A stretch of 64,000 bases of DNA from DATBGO01 sp050011895 (lineage in GTDB: Bacteria > Actinomycetota > Actinomycetes > Streptosporangiales > Streptosporangiaceae): assembly GCA_050011895.1 (NCBI GenBank), contig JBEKIF010000015.1, positions 23,162 through 87,161 of the forward strand, written 5' to 3'. The notes beneath the pieces are model-generated. The model did no database searches. It was given only the letters and a program-made list of their open reading frames with translations, and was not told where the DNA came from. Shown here piece after piece: positions 31,562-40,596 of this stretch (the stretch's first letter is position 1; each line of letters begins with the position of its first letter). Both the position numbers and the translations under genes were made by a program.

Positions 31562-32860
31562 GTGACTGAGCAAGCTCCCCCTTCCGGCCCCTCGCGCGGT
31601 GGCGATAGCGCCGACGTGATCGTCGTCGGGGCCGGCCCGGCCGGCTCTGCGGTGGCGTTCTACCTCGCGACGGCTGGCCTGGACGTGCTGGTGCTGGAGA
31701 AGACCCATTTCCCGCGGGAGAAGGTCTGCGGCGACGGCCTGACCCCGCGGGCGGTCAAGGCGCTGACCGGGATGGGCGTGCCCATCGCCGAGGAGGACGG
31801 CTGGCTGCGTAACAAGGGCCTGCGGATCATCGGCGGCGGCGGCCGGATCGAGCTGCCGTGGCCTGAGATGTCCAGCTACCCGGGCTTCGGCCTGGTCCGC
31901 AACCGGCTGGATTTCGACGAGATCCTGGCCAGGCACGCGCAGAAGGCGGGCGCCCGGCTGCTGGAGGGAATCAATGTCAGCGGGCCGATCCTCGACGACC
32001 GCACCGGTGCGATGGTCGGGGTCACCGCGCGGGCGGCCGCGTCAGAGGGGCCGGCGCAGCGGAGGTTCCGCGCCCGTCTCGTCGTCGCGGCCGACGGGAA
32101 TTCGTCCCGGCTGTCGGTGTCCATGGGCCTGCGCAAGCGAGACGACCGGCCACTCGGCGTCGCGGTTCGGACCTACTACACCAGCCCCCGCCACGACGAC
32201 GACTACCTGGAGGCATGGCTGGACTTGTGGGACGGCAGCTCGCTGCTGCCCGGTTATGGCTGGATCTTCGGGATGGGCGACGGGACGTCCAACGTGGGGC
32301 TCGGCCTGCTGAACACCAGCTCGGCGTTCGGCAACATCGACTACAAGGACCTGCTGAAGCGCTGGCTGGGCGCGATGCCCCCGGAGTGGGGCTTCGCCGA
32401 GGAGAACAGGACCGAGCCGGTGCGCGGCGCGGCGCTGCCGATGGGGTTCAACCGGACGCCGCATTACACCAATCGCTTGCTGCTCGTCGGCGATGCGGGC
32501 GGCATGATCAACCCGTTCAACGGCGAGGGCATCGCCTACGCGCTCGAATCCGGTGAGATCGCGGCCCGGGTGATCGTGCAGGCGCTGGCCAGGCCGACCG
32601 CCGCTGGCGCCGAGATGGTGCTGCAGAGCTACCCGCGCCTGCTGAAGGATGCCTACGGGGGCTATTACACCCTCGGCCGCCAGTTCGTGAAGCTGATCGG
32701 CCAGCCGTCGTTCATGAAGTTCGCGACCAGGCACGGCGTCAAGCGCCCGGCAATAATGCGCTTCACCATGAAGCTGCTCGGCAACCTGACCGAGACCCGC
32801 GGCGGCGACGCAGTGGATCGGATGGTTAACGCACTGTCTAAGATGACGCCGGCGGCCTAG
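31562..32860 (+). CDS. Geranylgeranyl reductase-family FAD oxidoreductase (menaquinone side-chain reductase, MenJ-like)
   Basis: The N-terminal dinucleotide fold VIVVGAGPAGSAVAFYLATAG, the FAD region EKTHFPREKVCGDGLTPRAV and the later LLLVGDAGGMINPFNGEGIAYALESG are characteristic of the family, which saturates double bonds of prenyl chains. Between menG and nuoA, its most likely substrate is the menaquinone tail. The GTG at 31562 follows the Rex operator. The 62 bases to nuoA contain no terminator, so the operator could control the whole downstream operon. Confidence 0.9.
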   Translation: MTEQAPPSGPSRGGDSADVIVVGAGPAGSAVAFYLATAGLDVLVLEKTHFPREKVCGDGLTPRAVKALTGMGVPIAEEDGWLRNKGLRIIGGGGRIELPWPEMSSYPGFGLVRNRLDFDEILARHAQKAGARLLEGINVSGPILDDRTGAMVGVTARAAASEGPAQRRFRARLVVAADGNSSRLSVSMGLRKRDDRPLGVAVRTYYTSPRHDDDYLEAWLDLWDGSSLLPGYGWIFGMGDGTSNVGLGLLNTSSAFGNIDYKDLLKRWLGAMPPEWGFAEENRTEPVRGAALPMGFNRTPHYTNRLLLVGDAGGMINPFNGEGIAYALESGEIAARVIVQALARPTAAGAEMVLQSYPRLLKDAYGGYYTLGRQFVKLIGQPSFMKFATRHGVKRPAIMRFTMKLLGNLTETRGGDAVDRMVNALSKMTPAA

Positions 32861-32922
32861 CCAGCCGGACACAACTGCGCGGGCGTCCGCGGCGCCCGGC
32901 AACCGATAGGAGGTGATGGCCG

Positions 32923-33279
32923 ATGAGCCTTTATGTTCCGATCATCGTGCTCGGGGCGCTGGGCGCAATCTTCGCCATCTTCTCGCTGGTCATGGGATCG
33001 CTGGCCGGCCCGAAGCGCTGGAACCGGGCCAAGCTGGAGGCGTACGAGTGCGGCATCGAGCCCACCCCGAGGCAAAGCGGCCTCCGCTTCCCGGTGAAGT
33101 ACTACCTCACGGCGATGCTCTTCATCGTGTTCGACATCGAGATCATCTTCCTCTACCCCTGGGCGGTCGCCTTTGACCGGCTCGGGGCGTTCGGGCTGAT
33201 CGAGATGGTCACCTTCATCGCCACGGTTCTTGTCGCGTACGCCTATGTCTGGCGGCGCGGCGGTCTGGATTGGGACTAG
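32923..33279 (+). CDS. nuoA: NADH-quinone oxidoreductase subunit A
   Basis: This small membrane subunit of complex I has three helices and the conserved YECGIEPTPRQSGLRFPVKYYL loop region (YECGIEP, then FPVKYYL) and FDIEIIFLYPWA. Its 118 residues are standard. A near-perfect ribosome-binding site, AGGAGGTGAT, lies ahead of the ATG. It is first of the fourteen-gene nuo operon and lies three bases before nuoB. Confidence 0.97.
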   Translation: MSLYVPIIVLGALGAIFAIFSLVMGSLAGPKRWNRAKLEAYECGIEPTPRQSGLRFPVKYYLTAMLFIVFDIEIIFLYPWAVAFDRLGAFGLIEMVTFIATVLVAYAYVWRRGGLDWD

Positions 33280-33282
33280 CCC

Positions 33283-33975
33283 ATGGGCCTGGAAGAGAAG
33301 CTACCGAGCGGGATCCTGCTGACCACCGTCGAGAAGGTGGCCGGCTACGCGCGCAAGAGCTCGGTCTGGCCTGCCACGTTCGGCCTGGCCTGCTGCGCGA
33401 TAGAGCTGATGGCCACCGGCGGCCCCCGGCACGACCTGGCCAGGTTCGGCATGGAGCGGGCGTCGAACACGCCGCGCCAGGCCGACCTGATGATCGTGGC
33501 CGGGCGGGTGAGCCAGAAGATGGCGCCGGTGCTGCGGCAGATCTACGACCAGATGGCGGAGCCCAAGTGGGTGATCTCAATGGGGGTCTGCGCATCCAGC
33601 GGCGGTATGTTCAACAACTACGCGATCGTGCAGGGCGTGGATCACGTCGTCCCTGTCGACATCTACCTGCCGGGCTGCCCGCCGCGGCCGGAGATGCTGC
33701 TGGACGCGATCGTCAAGCTACACGACAAGATCCAGAACATGAAGCTCGGCGAGAACCGGCAGCGCCAGATCACCGAGCTTGAGGGGGCCAGGCTGCGGCG
33801 GCTGCCGCTGGTGCCAGGCAACATGCCTGGCGGCGCGGTGGGCGCCACGCCGCGCCAGCCGAACGAGACCGCGGGCGGTGCGGGCGCTGCGGCCGGTGCC
33901 GCAGGCGCCGGTCCGGACGGGCCGTCGCTGGCCCGGCAGCAGGCGCCCCAGCAGCAAGCAGAGGTGAAGCCGTGA
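33283..33975 (+). CDS. nuoB: NADH-quinone oxidoreductase subunit B
   Basis: It carries the N2 iron-sulfur cluster that passes electrons to the quinone. The Cys ligands are seen in LACCAIELM, MGVCASSGG and YLPGCPPRPE. After about residue 185 it has an Ala/Gly/Pro/Gln-rich tail absent from shorter homologues. The nuoC GTG overlaps its stop (GTGA). Confidence 0.97.
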   Translation: MGLEEKLPSGILLTTVEKVAGYARKSSVWPATFGLACCAIELMATGGPRHDLARFGMERASNTPRQADLMIVAGRVSQKMAPVLRQIYDQMAEPKWVISMGVCASSGGMFNNYAIVQGVDHVVPVDIYLPGCPPRPEMLLDAIVKLHDKIQNMKLGENRQRQITELEGARLRRLPLVPGNMPGGAVGATPRQPNETAGGAGAAAGAAGAGPDGPSLARQQAPQQQAEVKP

Positions 33976-34691
33976 CCCAGCCAGGGCAGGATGGCCCGAG
34001 CGATCCCGCCGAGGTAGCGGGCCGTGACCGGCTCACCGAGCAGGTGGTCAGGACCGGCATGTTCGGCACCGAGACGACCGGCGATACGTCGGGCTACGGC
34101 GGCCTGCAGGTCAGGCAGCCGCCCCTGCTGTCCACCCCGCGGCCCTACGGCTCCTATTTCGACGACGTAGCCGACACGCTCGGGAGTTCACTCGAGCAGG
34201 CCGGGCTGAGCTTCGGCGACGCGGTGGAACGGGTCGTCGCCGACCGGGGGGAACTGACCCTGCATGTCCGCCGCGAGCACCTGCCCGCGGTCGCGGGCCG
34301 GCTGCGGGATGACCCGACGCTTGCCTTCGAGCTGTGCATGGGCGTCTCCGGCGTGCACTACCCGGCGGACGCCGGCCGTGAGCTGCATGCCGTCTACCAC
34401 CTGCTCTCGGTTAGCCGTAACCGGCGGCTGCGGCTCGAGGTGTCCGCGCCCGACGCCGACCCGCACATTCCGACGGTGGTAGGCGTCTACCCGACCTGCG
34501 ACTGGCATGAGCGGGAGACCTGGGATTTCTTCGGGATCATCTTCGACGGGCACCCGGCGCTGACCAGGATCGAGATGCCGGATGACTGGAAGGGCCACCC
34601 GCAGCGGAAGGACTACCCGCTCGGCGGCATCCCGGTCGAGTACCGCGGCGCCACGGTGCCGCCGCCCGACGAGCGGAGGGCATACGAATGA
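33972..34691 (+). CDS. nuoC: NADH-quinone oxidoreductase subunit C
   Basis: This peripheral-arm 30-kDa subunit has VGVYPTCDWHERETWDFFGI, then GHPALTRIEMPDDW and HPQRKDYPLGGIPVEYRG, the family signature. An N-terminal ~60-residue extension is typical of actinobacteria. It overlaps nuoB and nuoD by four bases at each end. It supports the N2/quinone module together with NuoB and NuoD. Confidence 0.97.
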   Translation: MTQPGQDGPSDPAEVAGRDRLTEQVVRTGMFGTETTGDTSGYGGLQVRQPPLLSTPRPYGSYFDDVADTLGSSLEQAGLSFGDAVERVVADRGELTLHVRREHLPAVAGRLRDDPTLAFELCMGVSGVHYPADAGRELHAVYHLLSVSRNRRLRLEVSAPDADPHIPTVVGVYPTCDWHERETWDFFGIIFDGHPALTRIEMPDDWKGHPQRKDYPLGGIPVEYRGATVPPPDERRAYE

Positions 34692-36025
34692 CCGCCCCGC
34701 CGGACTATGAAGCAGAGGGCCGCGTCTACACGGTCGGCGGCCAGGACTGGGACGAGATCGTCGCGGCCGCCGACGAGGGCGACCGTCCTGGCGAGGAGCG
34801 CCTGGTCGTCAACATGGGCCCGCAGCATCCGTCCACCCACGGGGTGCTCAGGCTGATCCTCACGCTGGACGGCGAGACGGTGACCGAGCTGCGTCCGGTC
34901 GTCGGCTACCTGCACACCGGCATCGAGAAGAATATGGAGTTCCGTACCTGGACGCAGGGCGTGACGTTCTGCACCCGGATGGACTACCTGGCGCCGTTGT
35001 TCAACGAGACGGCGTTCTGCCTGGCCACCGAGCGGCTGCTGGGAATCGGGGACAGGGTTCCCGCGCGGGCGTCGGTCATCAGGGTGCTGATGATGGAGCT
35101 CAACCGGATCGCCTCGCACCTGACCGCCATCGGGACCTTCGGCCTGGAGCTCGGTGCGACCACCGTGTTCCTCTACGGGATGCGCGAACGCGAGAAGGTG
35201 CTCGACCTGTTCGAGCTGATCACCGGGCTGCGGATGAACCACGCCTACATCCGGCCAGGCGGCGTGTCCCAGGACCTGCCGTCCGGCGCCCTGGAGAAAG
35301 TCCGCGAGTTCCTCGGCGTGATGCCAGGCCTGCTGTCCGAGCTGCGCAGGCTGCTCGACGTCAACCCGCTCTACCTGGCCAGGACCAGGGGCATCGCCTA
35401 TCTCGATCTGGCCGGCTGCATGTCGCTCGGCGTCACCGGCCCGATCCTGCGATCCACCGGGCTGCCCTGGGACCTGCGCAAGAGCCAGCCGTACTGCGGC
35501 TACGAGACCTACGAGTTCGACGTGCCCGTGCAGACCAGCTGCGACGGTTACGGCCGGTACCTGATCCGGATGGATGAGATGGACCAGTCGCTGCGGATCA
35601 TCGAGCAGTGCGTGGACCGGCTCTCCGCCAGCAGGCCCGCCGACGACCCGGTGATGATCAGGGACGCTAAGATCGGCTGGCCCGCGCAGCTGGCTCTCGG
35701 CCCGGACGGCCTGGGCAACTCACCGGACCACATCGCCCACATCATGGGACAGTCGATGGAGGCGCTCATCCATCACTTCAAGCTGGTGACCGAGGGCTTC
35801 CGGGTGCCGGCCGGCCAGGTGTACGCCGCGGTGGAATCGCCCCGCGGCGAGCTCGGCTGCCACGCGGTCAGCGACGGCGGCACCAGGCCGTACCGGGTGC
35901 ACTACCGCGATCCCTCGTTCACCAATCTGCAGGCGGTCTCGGCGATGGCCGAGGGCGGGCTGGTCGCGGACGTGATCGTGGCGGTGGCCAGCATTGATCC
36001 CGTGATGGGAGGGGTGGACAGGTGA
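34688..36025 (+). CDS. nuoD: NADH-quinone oxidoreductase subunit D
   Basis: This 49-kDa subunit forms the quinone-binding cavity with NuoB. It shows NMGPQHPSTHGVLRLIL, GYLHTGIEKNMEFRTW, TRMDYLAPLFNE and the C-terminal ESPRGELGCHAVSDGG with the conserved Asp/Arg turn after it. At 445 residues it is of usual length. It is coupled to nuoC (ATGA) and nuoE (GTGA). Confidence 0.97.
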   Translation: MTAPPDYEAEGRVYTVGGQDWDEIVAAADEGDRPGEERLVVNMGPQHPSTHGVLRLILTLDGETVTELRPVVGYLHTGIEKNMEFRTWTQGVTFCTRMDYLAPLFNETAFCLATERLLGIGDRVPARASVIRVLMMELNRIASHLTAIGTFGLELGATTVFLYGMREREKVLDLFELITGLRMNHAYIRPGGVSQDLPSGALEKVREFLGVMPGLLSELRRLLDVNPLYLARTRGIAYLDLAGCMSLGVTGPILRSTGLPWDLRKSQPYCGYETYEFDVPVQTSCDGYGRYLIRMDEMDQSLRIIEQCVDRLSASRPADDPVMIRDAKIGWPAQLALGPDGLGNSPDHIAHIMGQSMEALIHHFKLVTEGFRVPAGQVYAAVESPRGELGCHAVSDGGTRPYRVHYRDPSFTNLQAVSAMAEGGLVADVIVAVASIDPVMGGVDR

Positions 36026-36690
36026 TCGACCGCGCCAGGCTGGCCGCGGACGCCGCCGAGATCATCGGCCGGTACCCGCAGTCGCGGTCCGCGCTGCTGC
36101 CGCTGCTGCACCTGGTCCAGGCCGAGGAAGGGTTCGTGTCGCAGGACGGGATCGCGTACTGCGCCGAGCAGCTCGGCCTCAGCGAGGCTGAGGTCACCGC
36201 GGTGGTGTCGTTCTACACGATGTACAAGCGGCAGCCGGTCGGCGAGTACCACGTCGGGGTCTGCACCAACACGCTGTGCGCGATCATGGGCGGCGACGTC
36301 ATCCTGGCCGACCTGCTGGAGCACCTCGGAGTCGGCACCGACGAGCCGACGCCGGACGGCAAGGTCTCGGTCGAGCACGTGGAGTGCAACGCCGCCTGTG
36401 ACTACGCACCCGTGGTGATGGTCAACTGGGAATTCTTCGACGACATGACCCCGCAGTCGGCCAGGGGCCTGGTCGACGGGCTGCGCGCGGGCGCGGACAT
36501 CGCCCCGTCCCGCGGCGCGCCGCGGCTGTGTACCTGGCGGCAGGCGGCCAGGATCCTGGCGGGTTTCCCCGACGGCCAGGCGGCCGACGGCCACACCGCC
36601 GGTCACGGCACCCTGGCGGGCCTCCGCATCGCGAAAGCGCACGGCTGGTCCCCAGAGGCCGATGAGCAGCGAAGCGAGGTGCAGCGGTGA
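36022..36690 (+). CDS. nuoE: NADH-quinone oxidoreductase subunit E
   Basis: This 24-kDa thioredoxin-like subunit holds the N1a [2Fe-2S] cluster. The Cys ligands are in VGVCTNTLC and VECNAACDYAP. AVVSFYTMYKRQPVG precedes them. The C-terminal ~50 residues are variable. It works with NuoF in the NADH-oxidising module, and its stop overlaps the nuoF start. Confidence 0.97.
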   Translation: MIDRARLAADAAEIIGRYPQSRSALLPLLHLVQAEEGFVSQDGIAYCAEQLGLSEAEVTAVVSFYTMYKRQPVGEYHVGVCTNTLCAIMGGDVILADLLEHLGVGTDEPTPDGKVSVEHVECNAACDYAPVVMVNWEFFDDMTPQSARGLVDGLRAGADIAPSRGAPRLCTWRQAARILAGFPDGQAADGHTAGHGTLAGLRIAKAHGWSPEADEQRSEVQR

Positions 36691-38102
36691 CCGCAGGAAT
36701 GCCGGACGCGACGGCCGGCTCGCCGGCCGGAGCGGACGGCACGGGAGCTCCGGGGGGCGCAGCCCCCCGGTCTGGGGGCCCGGGGGCCGGCCCCCGGGCC
36801 AGCACTGTCCTGACGCCCGTGCTGACCGCCAGGTGGGACGAGCCTGACTCGTTCACGCGGGCCGGCTACCGGCGGACCGGCGGGTACCAGGCGCTGCGGA
36901 AGGCGCTGGACACGGATCCAGACGAGATCATCAAGATGGTGAAGGAGTCCGGGCTGCGCGGCCGCGGCGGCGCCGGCTTCCCGACCGGGACCAAGTGGGC
37001 CTTTATCCCGCAGGGCGACGGTAAGCCGCACTACCTGGTGGTGAACGCGGACGAGTCGGAGCCTGGCACCTGCAAGGACATCCCGACCATGCTGGCCACC
37101 CCGCACGCGCTGATCGAGGGCGCGATCATCGCCGCGTACGCGATCAGGGCGCGGCTCGCGTTCATCTACGTTCGCGGCGAGGTGCTGCACGTGATCCGCA
37201 GGCTGCAGCACGCGGTCGACGAGGCCTATGCGGTGGGCTACCTGGGCAGGAACATCCTTGGCTCGGGCTTTGACTTGGACATCGTCGTGCACGCGGGCGC
37301 GGGCGCCTACGAATGCGGCGAGGAGACGGCGCTGCTCGACTCGCTGGAGGGCTACCGCGGCCAGCCCAGGCTCAAGCCCCCGTTCCCGGCGATCGCGGGC
37401 CTGTACGCGTGCCCGACGGTGGTCAACAACGTGGAGTCGATCGCCAGCGTCCCGTTTATCGTGCGCCACGGCGCCGCCGCGTTCGCCGCGCTCGGCACCG
37501 AGAAGTCCAAGGGGTTCGGCATCTTCTCGCTTACCGGGCACGTGACCACCCCGGGCCAGTACGAGGCGCCGCTCGGCGTCACCCTGCGCGAGCTGCTCGA
37601 TCTCTCCGGCGGCGTCCGGGCCGGCCACCGGCTGAAGTTCTGGACCCCGGGCGGGTCGTCCACCCCGATCTTCACCGACGAGCACCTGGACGTGCCGCTT
37701 GACTTCGAGGCCGTCGGCGCGGCCGGGTCGATGCTCGGCACCAGGGCCCTGCAGATCTTCGACGAGACCACCTGCATCATCCGCGCCACGCTGCGCTGGA
37801 CCGAGTTCTACGAGCACGAGTCGTGCGGCAAGTGCACGCCGTGCCGCGAGGGCACCTACTGGATGGTCCAGGTCCTTGAGCAGCTCGAACGCGGTCAGGG
37901 CAGCGACGACGACCTGGACAAGCTGCTCGACATCTGCGACAACATCCTCGGCCGCGCGTTCTGCCCGTTCGGCGACGGCGCCATCAGCCCGGTCATATCG
38001 TCGATCAAGTACTTCAGGGATGAGTACATCGAGCACCGCAAGCGCGGCGGCTGCCCGTTCGACCCCGCGGCTTCCACGCTGTTCGCCGGAGCCGGAAGGT
38101 GA
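36687..38102 (+). CDS. nuoF: NADH-quinone oxidoreductase subunit F
   Basis: This 51-kDa subunit binds NADH, FMN and the N3 [4Fe-4S] cluster. Seen are GLRGRGGAGFPTGTKW, VVNADESEPGTCKD, GAYECGEETALLDSLEG and the Cys set ESCGKCTPCREG with a further Cys in GRAFCPFGDGA. The first ~50 residues differ from other NuoF proteins: a Gly/Ala/Pro-rich stretch there is encoded by a G+C-rich palindromic sequence (36750-36798). The conserved part starts around TARWDEPDSFTRAGYR. Confidence 0.96.
   Translation: MTAGMPDATAGSPAGADGTGAPGGAAPRSGGPGAGPRASTVLTPVLTARWDEPDSFTRAGYRRTGGYQALRKALDTDPDEIIKMVKESGLRGRGGAGFPTGTKWAFIPQGDGKPHYLVVNADESEPGTCKDIPTMLATPHALIEGAIIAAYAIRARLAFIYVRGEVLHVIRRLQHAVDEAYAVGYLGRNILGSGFDLDIVVHAGAGAYECGEETALLDSLEGYRGQPRLKPPFPAIAGLYACPTVVNNVESIASVPFIVRHGAAAFAALGTEKSKGFGIFSLTGHVTTPGQYEAPLGVTLRELLDLSGGVRAGHRLKFWTPGGSSTPIFTDEHLDVPLDFEAVGAAGSMLGTRALQIFDETTCIIRATLRWTEFYEHESCGKCTPCREGTYWMVQVLEQLERGQGSDDDLDKLLDICDNILGRAFCPFGDGAISPVISSIKYFRDEYIEHRKRGGCPFDPAASTLFAGAGR
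36750..36798. repeat. G+C-rich double palindrome inside the 5' end of nuoF
   Basis: CCGGGGGGC-GCA-GCCCCCCGG (36750-36770) is followed by the perfect 20-bp palindrome CCCGGGGGCCGGCCCCCGGG (36779-36798) and then GCCAGCACTG. It is translated in frame as part of NuoF. A related element ending in the same CCAGCACTG lies between nuoK and nuoL. Confidence 0.8.
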
Positions 38103-38109
38103 TGCGCTG

Positions 38110-40596
38110 ATGACCGTGCAGACTCCAGGAAACCCCGGTGCCGCGCTGGCCAGGCCGGCCGGCAGCGTTCGCGTGACCATCGACGGCTTCGAGATCACCG
38201 TGCCCAAGGGCACCCTGGTGATCAGGGCCGCCGAGCTGCTCGGCATTCAGATACCGCGGTTCTGCGATCATCCGCTGCTCGCGCCCATTGGCGCCTGCAG
38301 GCAGTGCCTCGTCCAGATCGAGGGCCAGCCCAAGCCGCCCGCGTCCTGCACCACCACCTGCACCGACGGGATGGTCGTCCGCACCCAGCTGACGTCCAAG
38401 GTCGCCGAGAAGGCGCAGCGCGGCGTGATGGAGATGCTGCTCGTCAACCATCCGCTCGACTGCCCGATGTGCGACAAGGGCGGCGAGTGTCCGCTGCAGA
38501 ATCAGGCGATGTCCACCGGGCAGGGCGAGACCAGGTTCACCGGCCATAAGCGGACGTTCGCCAAGCCGGTGCCGCTGTCGGCCCAGGTGCTGCTGGACAG
38601 GGAACGCTGCGTGCAGTGCGCCAGGTGCACCAGGTTCGCTGATCAGATCGCTGGTGACCCGCTGATCGAGCTGGTCGAGCGCGGGCCACAGGAGCAGATC
38701 GCGATCGCCGACGGGGTGCCTTTCGACTCCTATTTCTCCGGGAACACCATCCAGATCTGCCCGGTCGGCGCGCTGACCGGCGTGTCCTACCGGTTCCGCG
38801 CCAGGCCGTACGACCTGGTGTCGACGCCGAGCGTGTGCGAGCACTGCGCCTCGGGCTGCAGGCAGCGGACCGATCACCGGCGCGGCGCGGTGACCCGGCG
38901 GCTGGCAGGCAACGATCCGCACGTCAATGAGGAATGGAACTGCGACAAGGGCCGGTGGGCCTTTACCTACGCGACCCAGCCGGACCGCCTGGTCACCCCC
39001 CTGGTCAGGGACGAGTCCGGGATGCTGGTGTCCGCATCATGGCCGGAGGCCGTGGCCGCCGCCGCGGCCGGGCTGCTGGCCGCCCGGGGCCGCGCCGGCG
39101 TGCTCACCGGCGGCCGGCTCACCCTGGAAGACGCCTACGCCTACGCGAAGTTCGCCAGGCTGGCCCTGGCCAGTAACGACATCGACATGCGGGCCCGGCC
39201 GCATTCGGCCGAGGAGACCCAGTTCCTCGCCGACAACGTGGCCGGCCGCCGGTCCGGCGTCAGCTACGCCAGCCTGCAGCGGGCGCCCGCGGTGCTGCTG
39301 GCCGGGTTCGAGCCGCAGGATGAGTCGCCGATCGTGTTCCTGCGGCTGCGCAAGGCCGCCAGGGCCGGGCGCCTCGCCGTGTACTCGCTGGCCGCGCTGG
39401 CCAGCGCCGGGCTTGCCCGGCTGTCCGGCGTGCTGCTGCCGGTCGTGCCAGGCGGCGAGGCGGCTGCGCTCGGCAGCCTGGCCGATGGCATCGACCTGGA
39501 TGAGGCGGGCCGCGCCGCGGCCCGCGCGCTGAGCCAGCCAGGCGCGGTGATCCTGGCGGGCGAGCGGCTGGCCGAGGTGCCGGGCGCGCTGGCGGCAGCG
39601 GCCAGGCTGGCCGACCAGACCGGAGCCGAGCTGGCCTGGATCCCGCGCCGGGCAGGCGAGCGCGGCGCGATCGAGGCAGGCGCGCTGCCGACCCTGCTGC
39701 CTGGCGGCCGTCCGGTCACCGACCCCGCGGCGCGGGCCGAGGTGGCCAGGGCGTGGGGGGTGGCGGCGCTGCCCGCCGACCCCGGCCTGGACACCGCGCA
39801 GATCCTGGCGGCGGCCGAGGCGGGTGAGCTCGACGCCCTGGTTGTGGCCGGTGTCGACCCGGCTGACCTGCCCGACCCCGAGGCCGCGCTGCGCGCCCTC
39901 GCGGCTGCGCCCTTCATCGTCAGCCTTGAGCTGCGGGTCAGTGCCGTGACCGACCGCGCGGATGTCGTCTTCCCCGTTGCTGCCGTGGCGGAGAAGCCGG
40001 GCACCTTCGTGAACTGGGAGGGCAGGCCCGGCACCTTCGGCGCTGCGCTGCAGGTCCCGGCGGCCCGGTCCGACCTGCGGATACTCGCCCAGATCGCCGA
40101 CGCCATGGACGTGCACCTGGCCCTGCCAGACGCGGCGGCGGCGGTCCGCGAGTTCAATGAGCTCGCCAGGCTCAGGCCGGCCACGGCCCGCCGGGCCGGT
40201 ACCACAGCCGGCGGCGGCGGCGCGGCGCGCGCGCCCGTCCCGCGTGGCCATATCGACCACCTTGGCCGGCCGCATCCGGGCCCCGGCCAGGCGGTGCTGG
40301 CGACCTGGCATAATCTTCTGGACGCCGGCCGGATGCAGGACGGCGAGCCGAACCTGGCGGGCACGGCCCGCGCCAGCGTTGCGAAGATGTCAGCGGCGAC
40401 CGCGGCCGAGACCGGAGCCGCCGGAGGCGATAAGGTCACCGTGGCCACCGACCGGGGCGAGATCACCGTCCCGCTGCAGATCGCCGACATGCCCGACCGG
40501 GTCGTCTGGCTGCCGGCCAACTCGGCCGGATGCGCGGTCCGCAGCGGGCTCGGCGCGGGCCACGGCACCCTAGTCACGGTGAGGAGCGCGGAATGA
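38110..40596 (+). CDS. nuoG: NADH-quinone oxidoreductase subunit G
   Basis: This 828-residue subunit carries the peripheral iron-sulfur chain. The N-terminal [2Fe-2S] ligands are in CDHPLL..ACRQC and CTTTC, then HPLDCPMCDKGGECPLQ (His/Cys type), ERCVQCARCTRF, ICPVGALT and CEHCASGC with a distant Cys in EEWNCDKG, which would hold the extra N7 cluster. The molybdopterin-like C-terminal part is Ala-rich and diverged. The ATG at 38110 lies seven bases after nuoF and its stop overlaps nuoH (ATGA). Confidence 0.96.
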   Translation: MTVQTPGNPGAALARPAGSVRVTIDGFEITVPKGTLVIRAAELLGIQIPRFCDHPLLAPIGACRQCLVQIEGQPKPPASCTTTCTDGMVVRTQLTSKVAEKAQRGVMEMLLVNHPLDCPMCDKGGECPLQNQAMSTGQGETRFTGHKRTFAKPVPLSAQVLLDRERCVQCARCTRFADQIAGDPLIELVERGPQEQIAIADGVPFDSYFSGNTIQICPVGALTGVSYRFRARPYDLVSTPSVCEHCASGCRQRTDHRRGAVTRRLAGNDPHVNEEWNCDKGRWAFTYATQPDRLVTPLVRDESGMLVSASWPEAVAAAAAGLLAARGRAGVLTGGRLTLEDAYAYAKFARLALASNDIDMRARPHSAEETQFLADNVAGRRSGVSYASLQRAPAVLLAGFEPQDESPIVFLRLRKAARAGRLAVYSLAALASAGLARLSGVLLPVVPGGEAAALGSLADGIDLDEAGRAAARALSQPGAVILAGERLAEVPGALAAAARLADQTGAELAWIPRRAGERGAIEAGALPTLLPGGRPVTDPAARAEVARAWGVAALPADPGLDTAQILAAAEAGELDALVVAGVDPADLPDPEAALRALAAAPFIVSLELRVSAVTDRADVVFPVAAVAEKPGTFVNWEGRPGTFGAALQVPAARSDLRILAQIADAMDVHLALPDAAAAVREFNELARLRPATARRAGTTAGGGGAARAPVPRGHIDHLGRPHPGPGQAVLATWHNLLDAGRMQDGEPNLAGTARASVAKMSAATAAETGAAGGDKVTVATDRGEITVPLQIADMPDRVVWLPANSAGCAVRSGLGAGHGTLVTVRSAE

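Noticed and set aside
38014..38922. Long minus-strand frames opposite nuoG, nuoL and nuoM
   Set aside because: They mirror the G+C-rich codon pattern of the complex I genes, which are certain.
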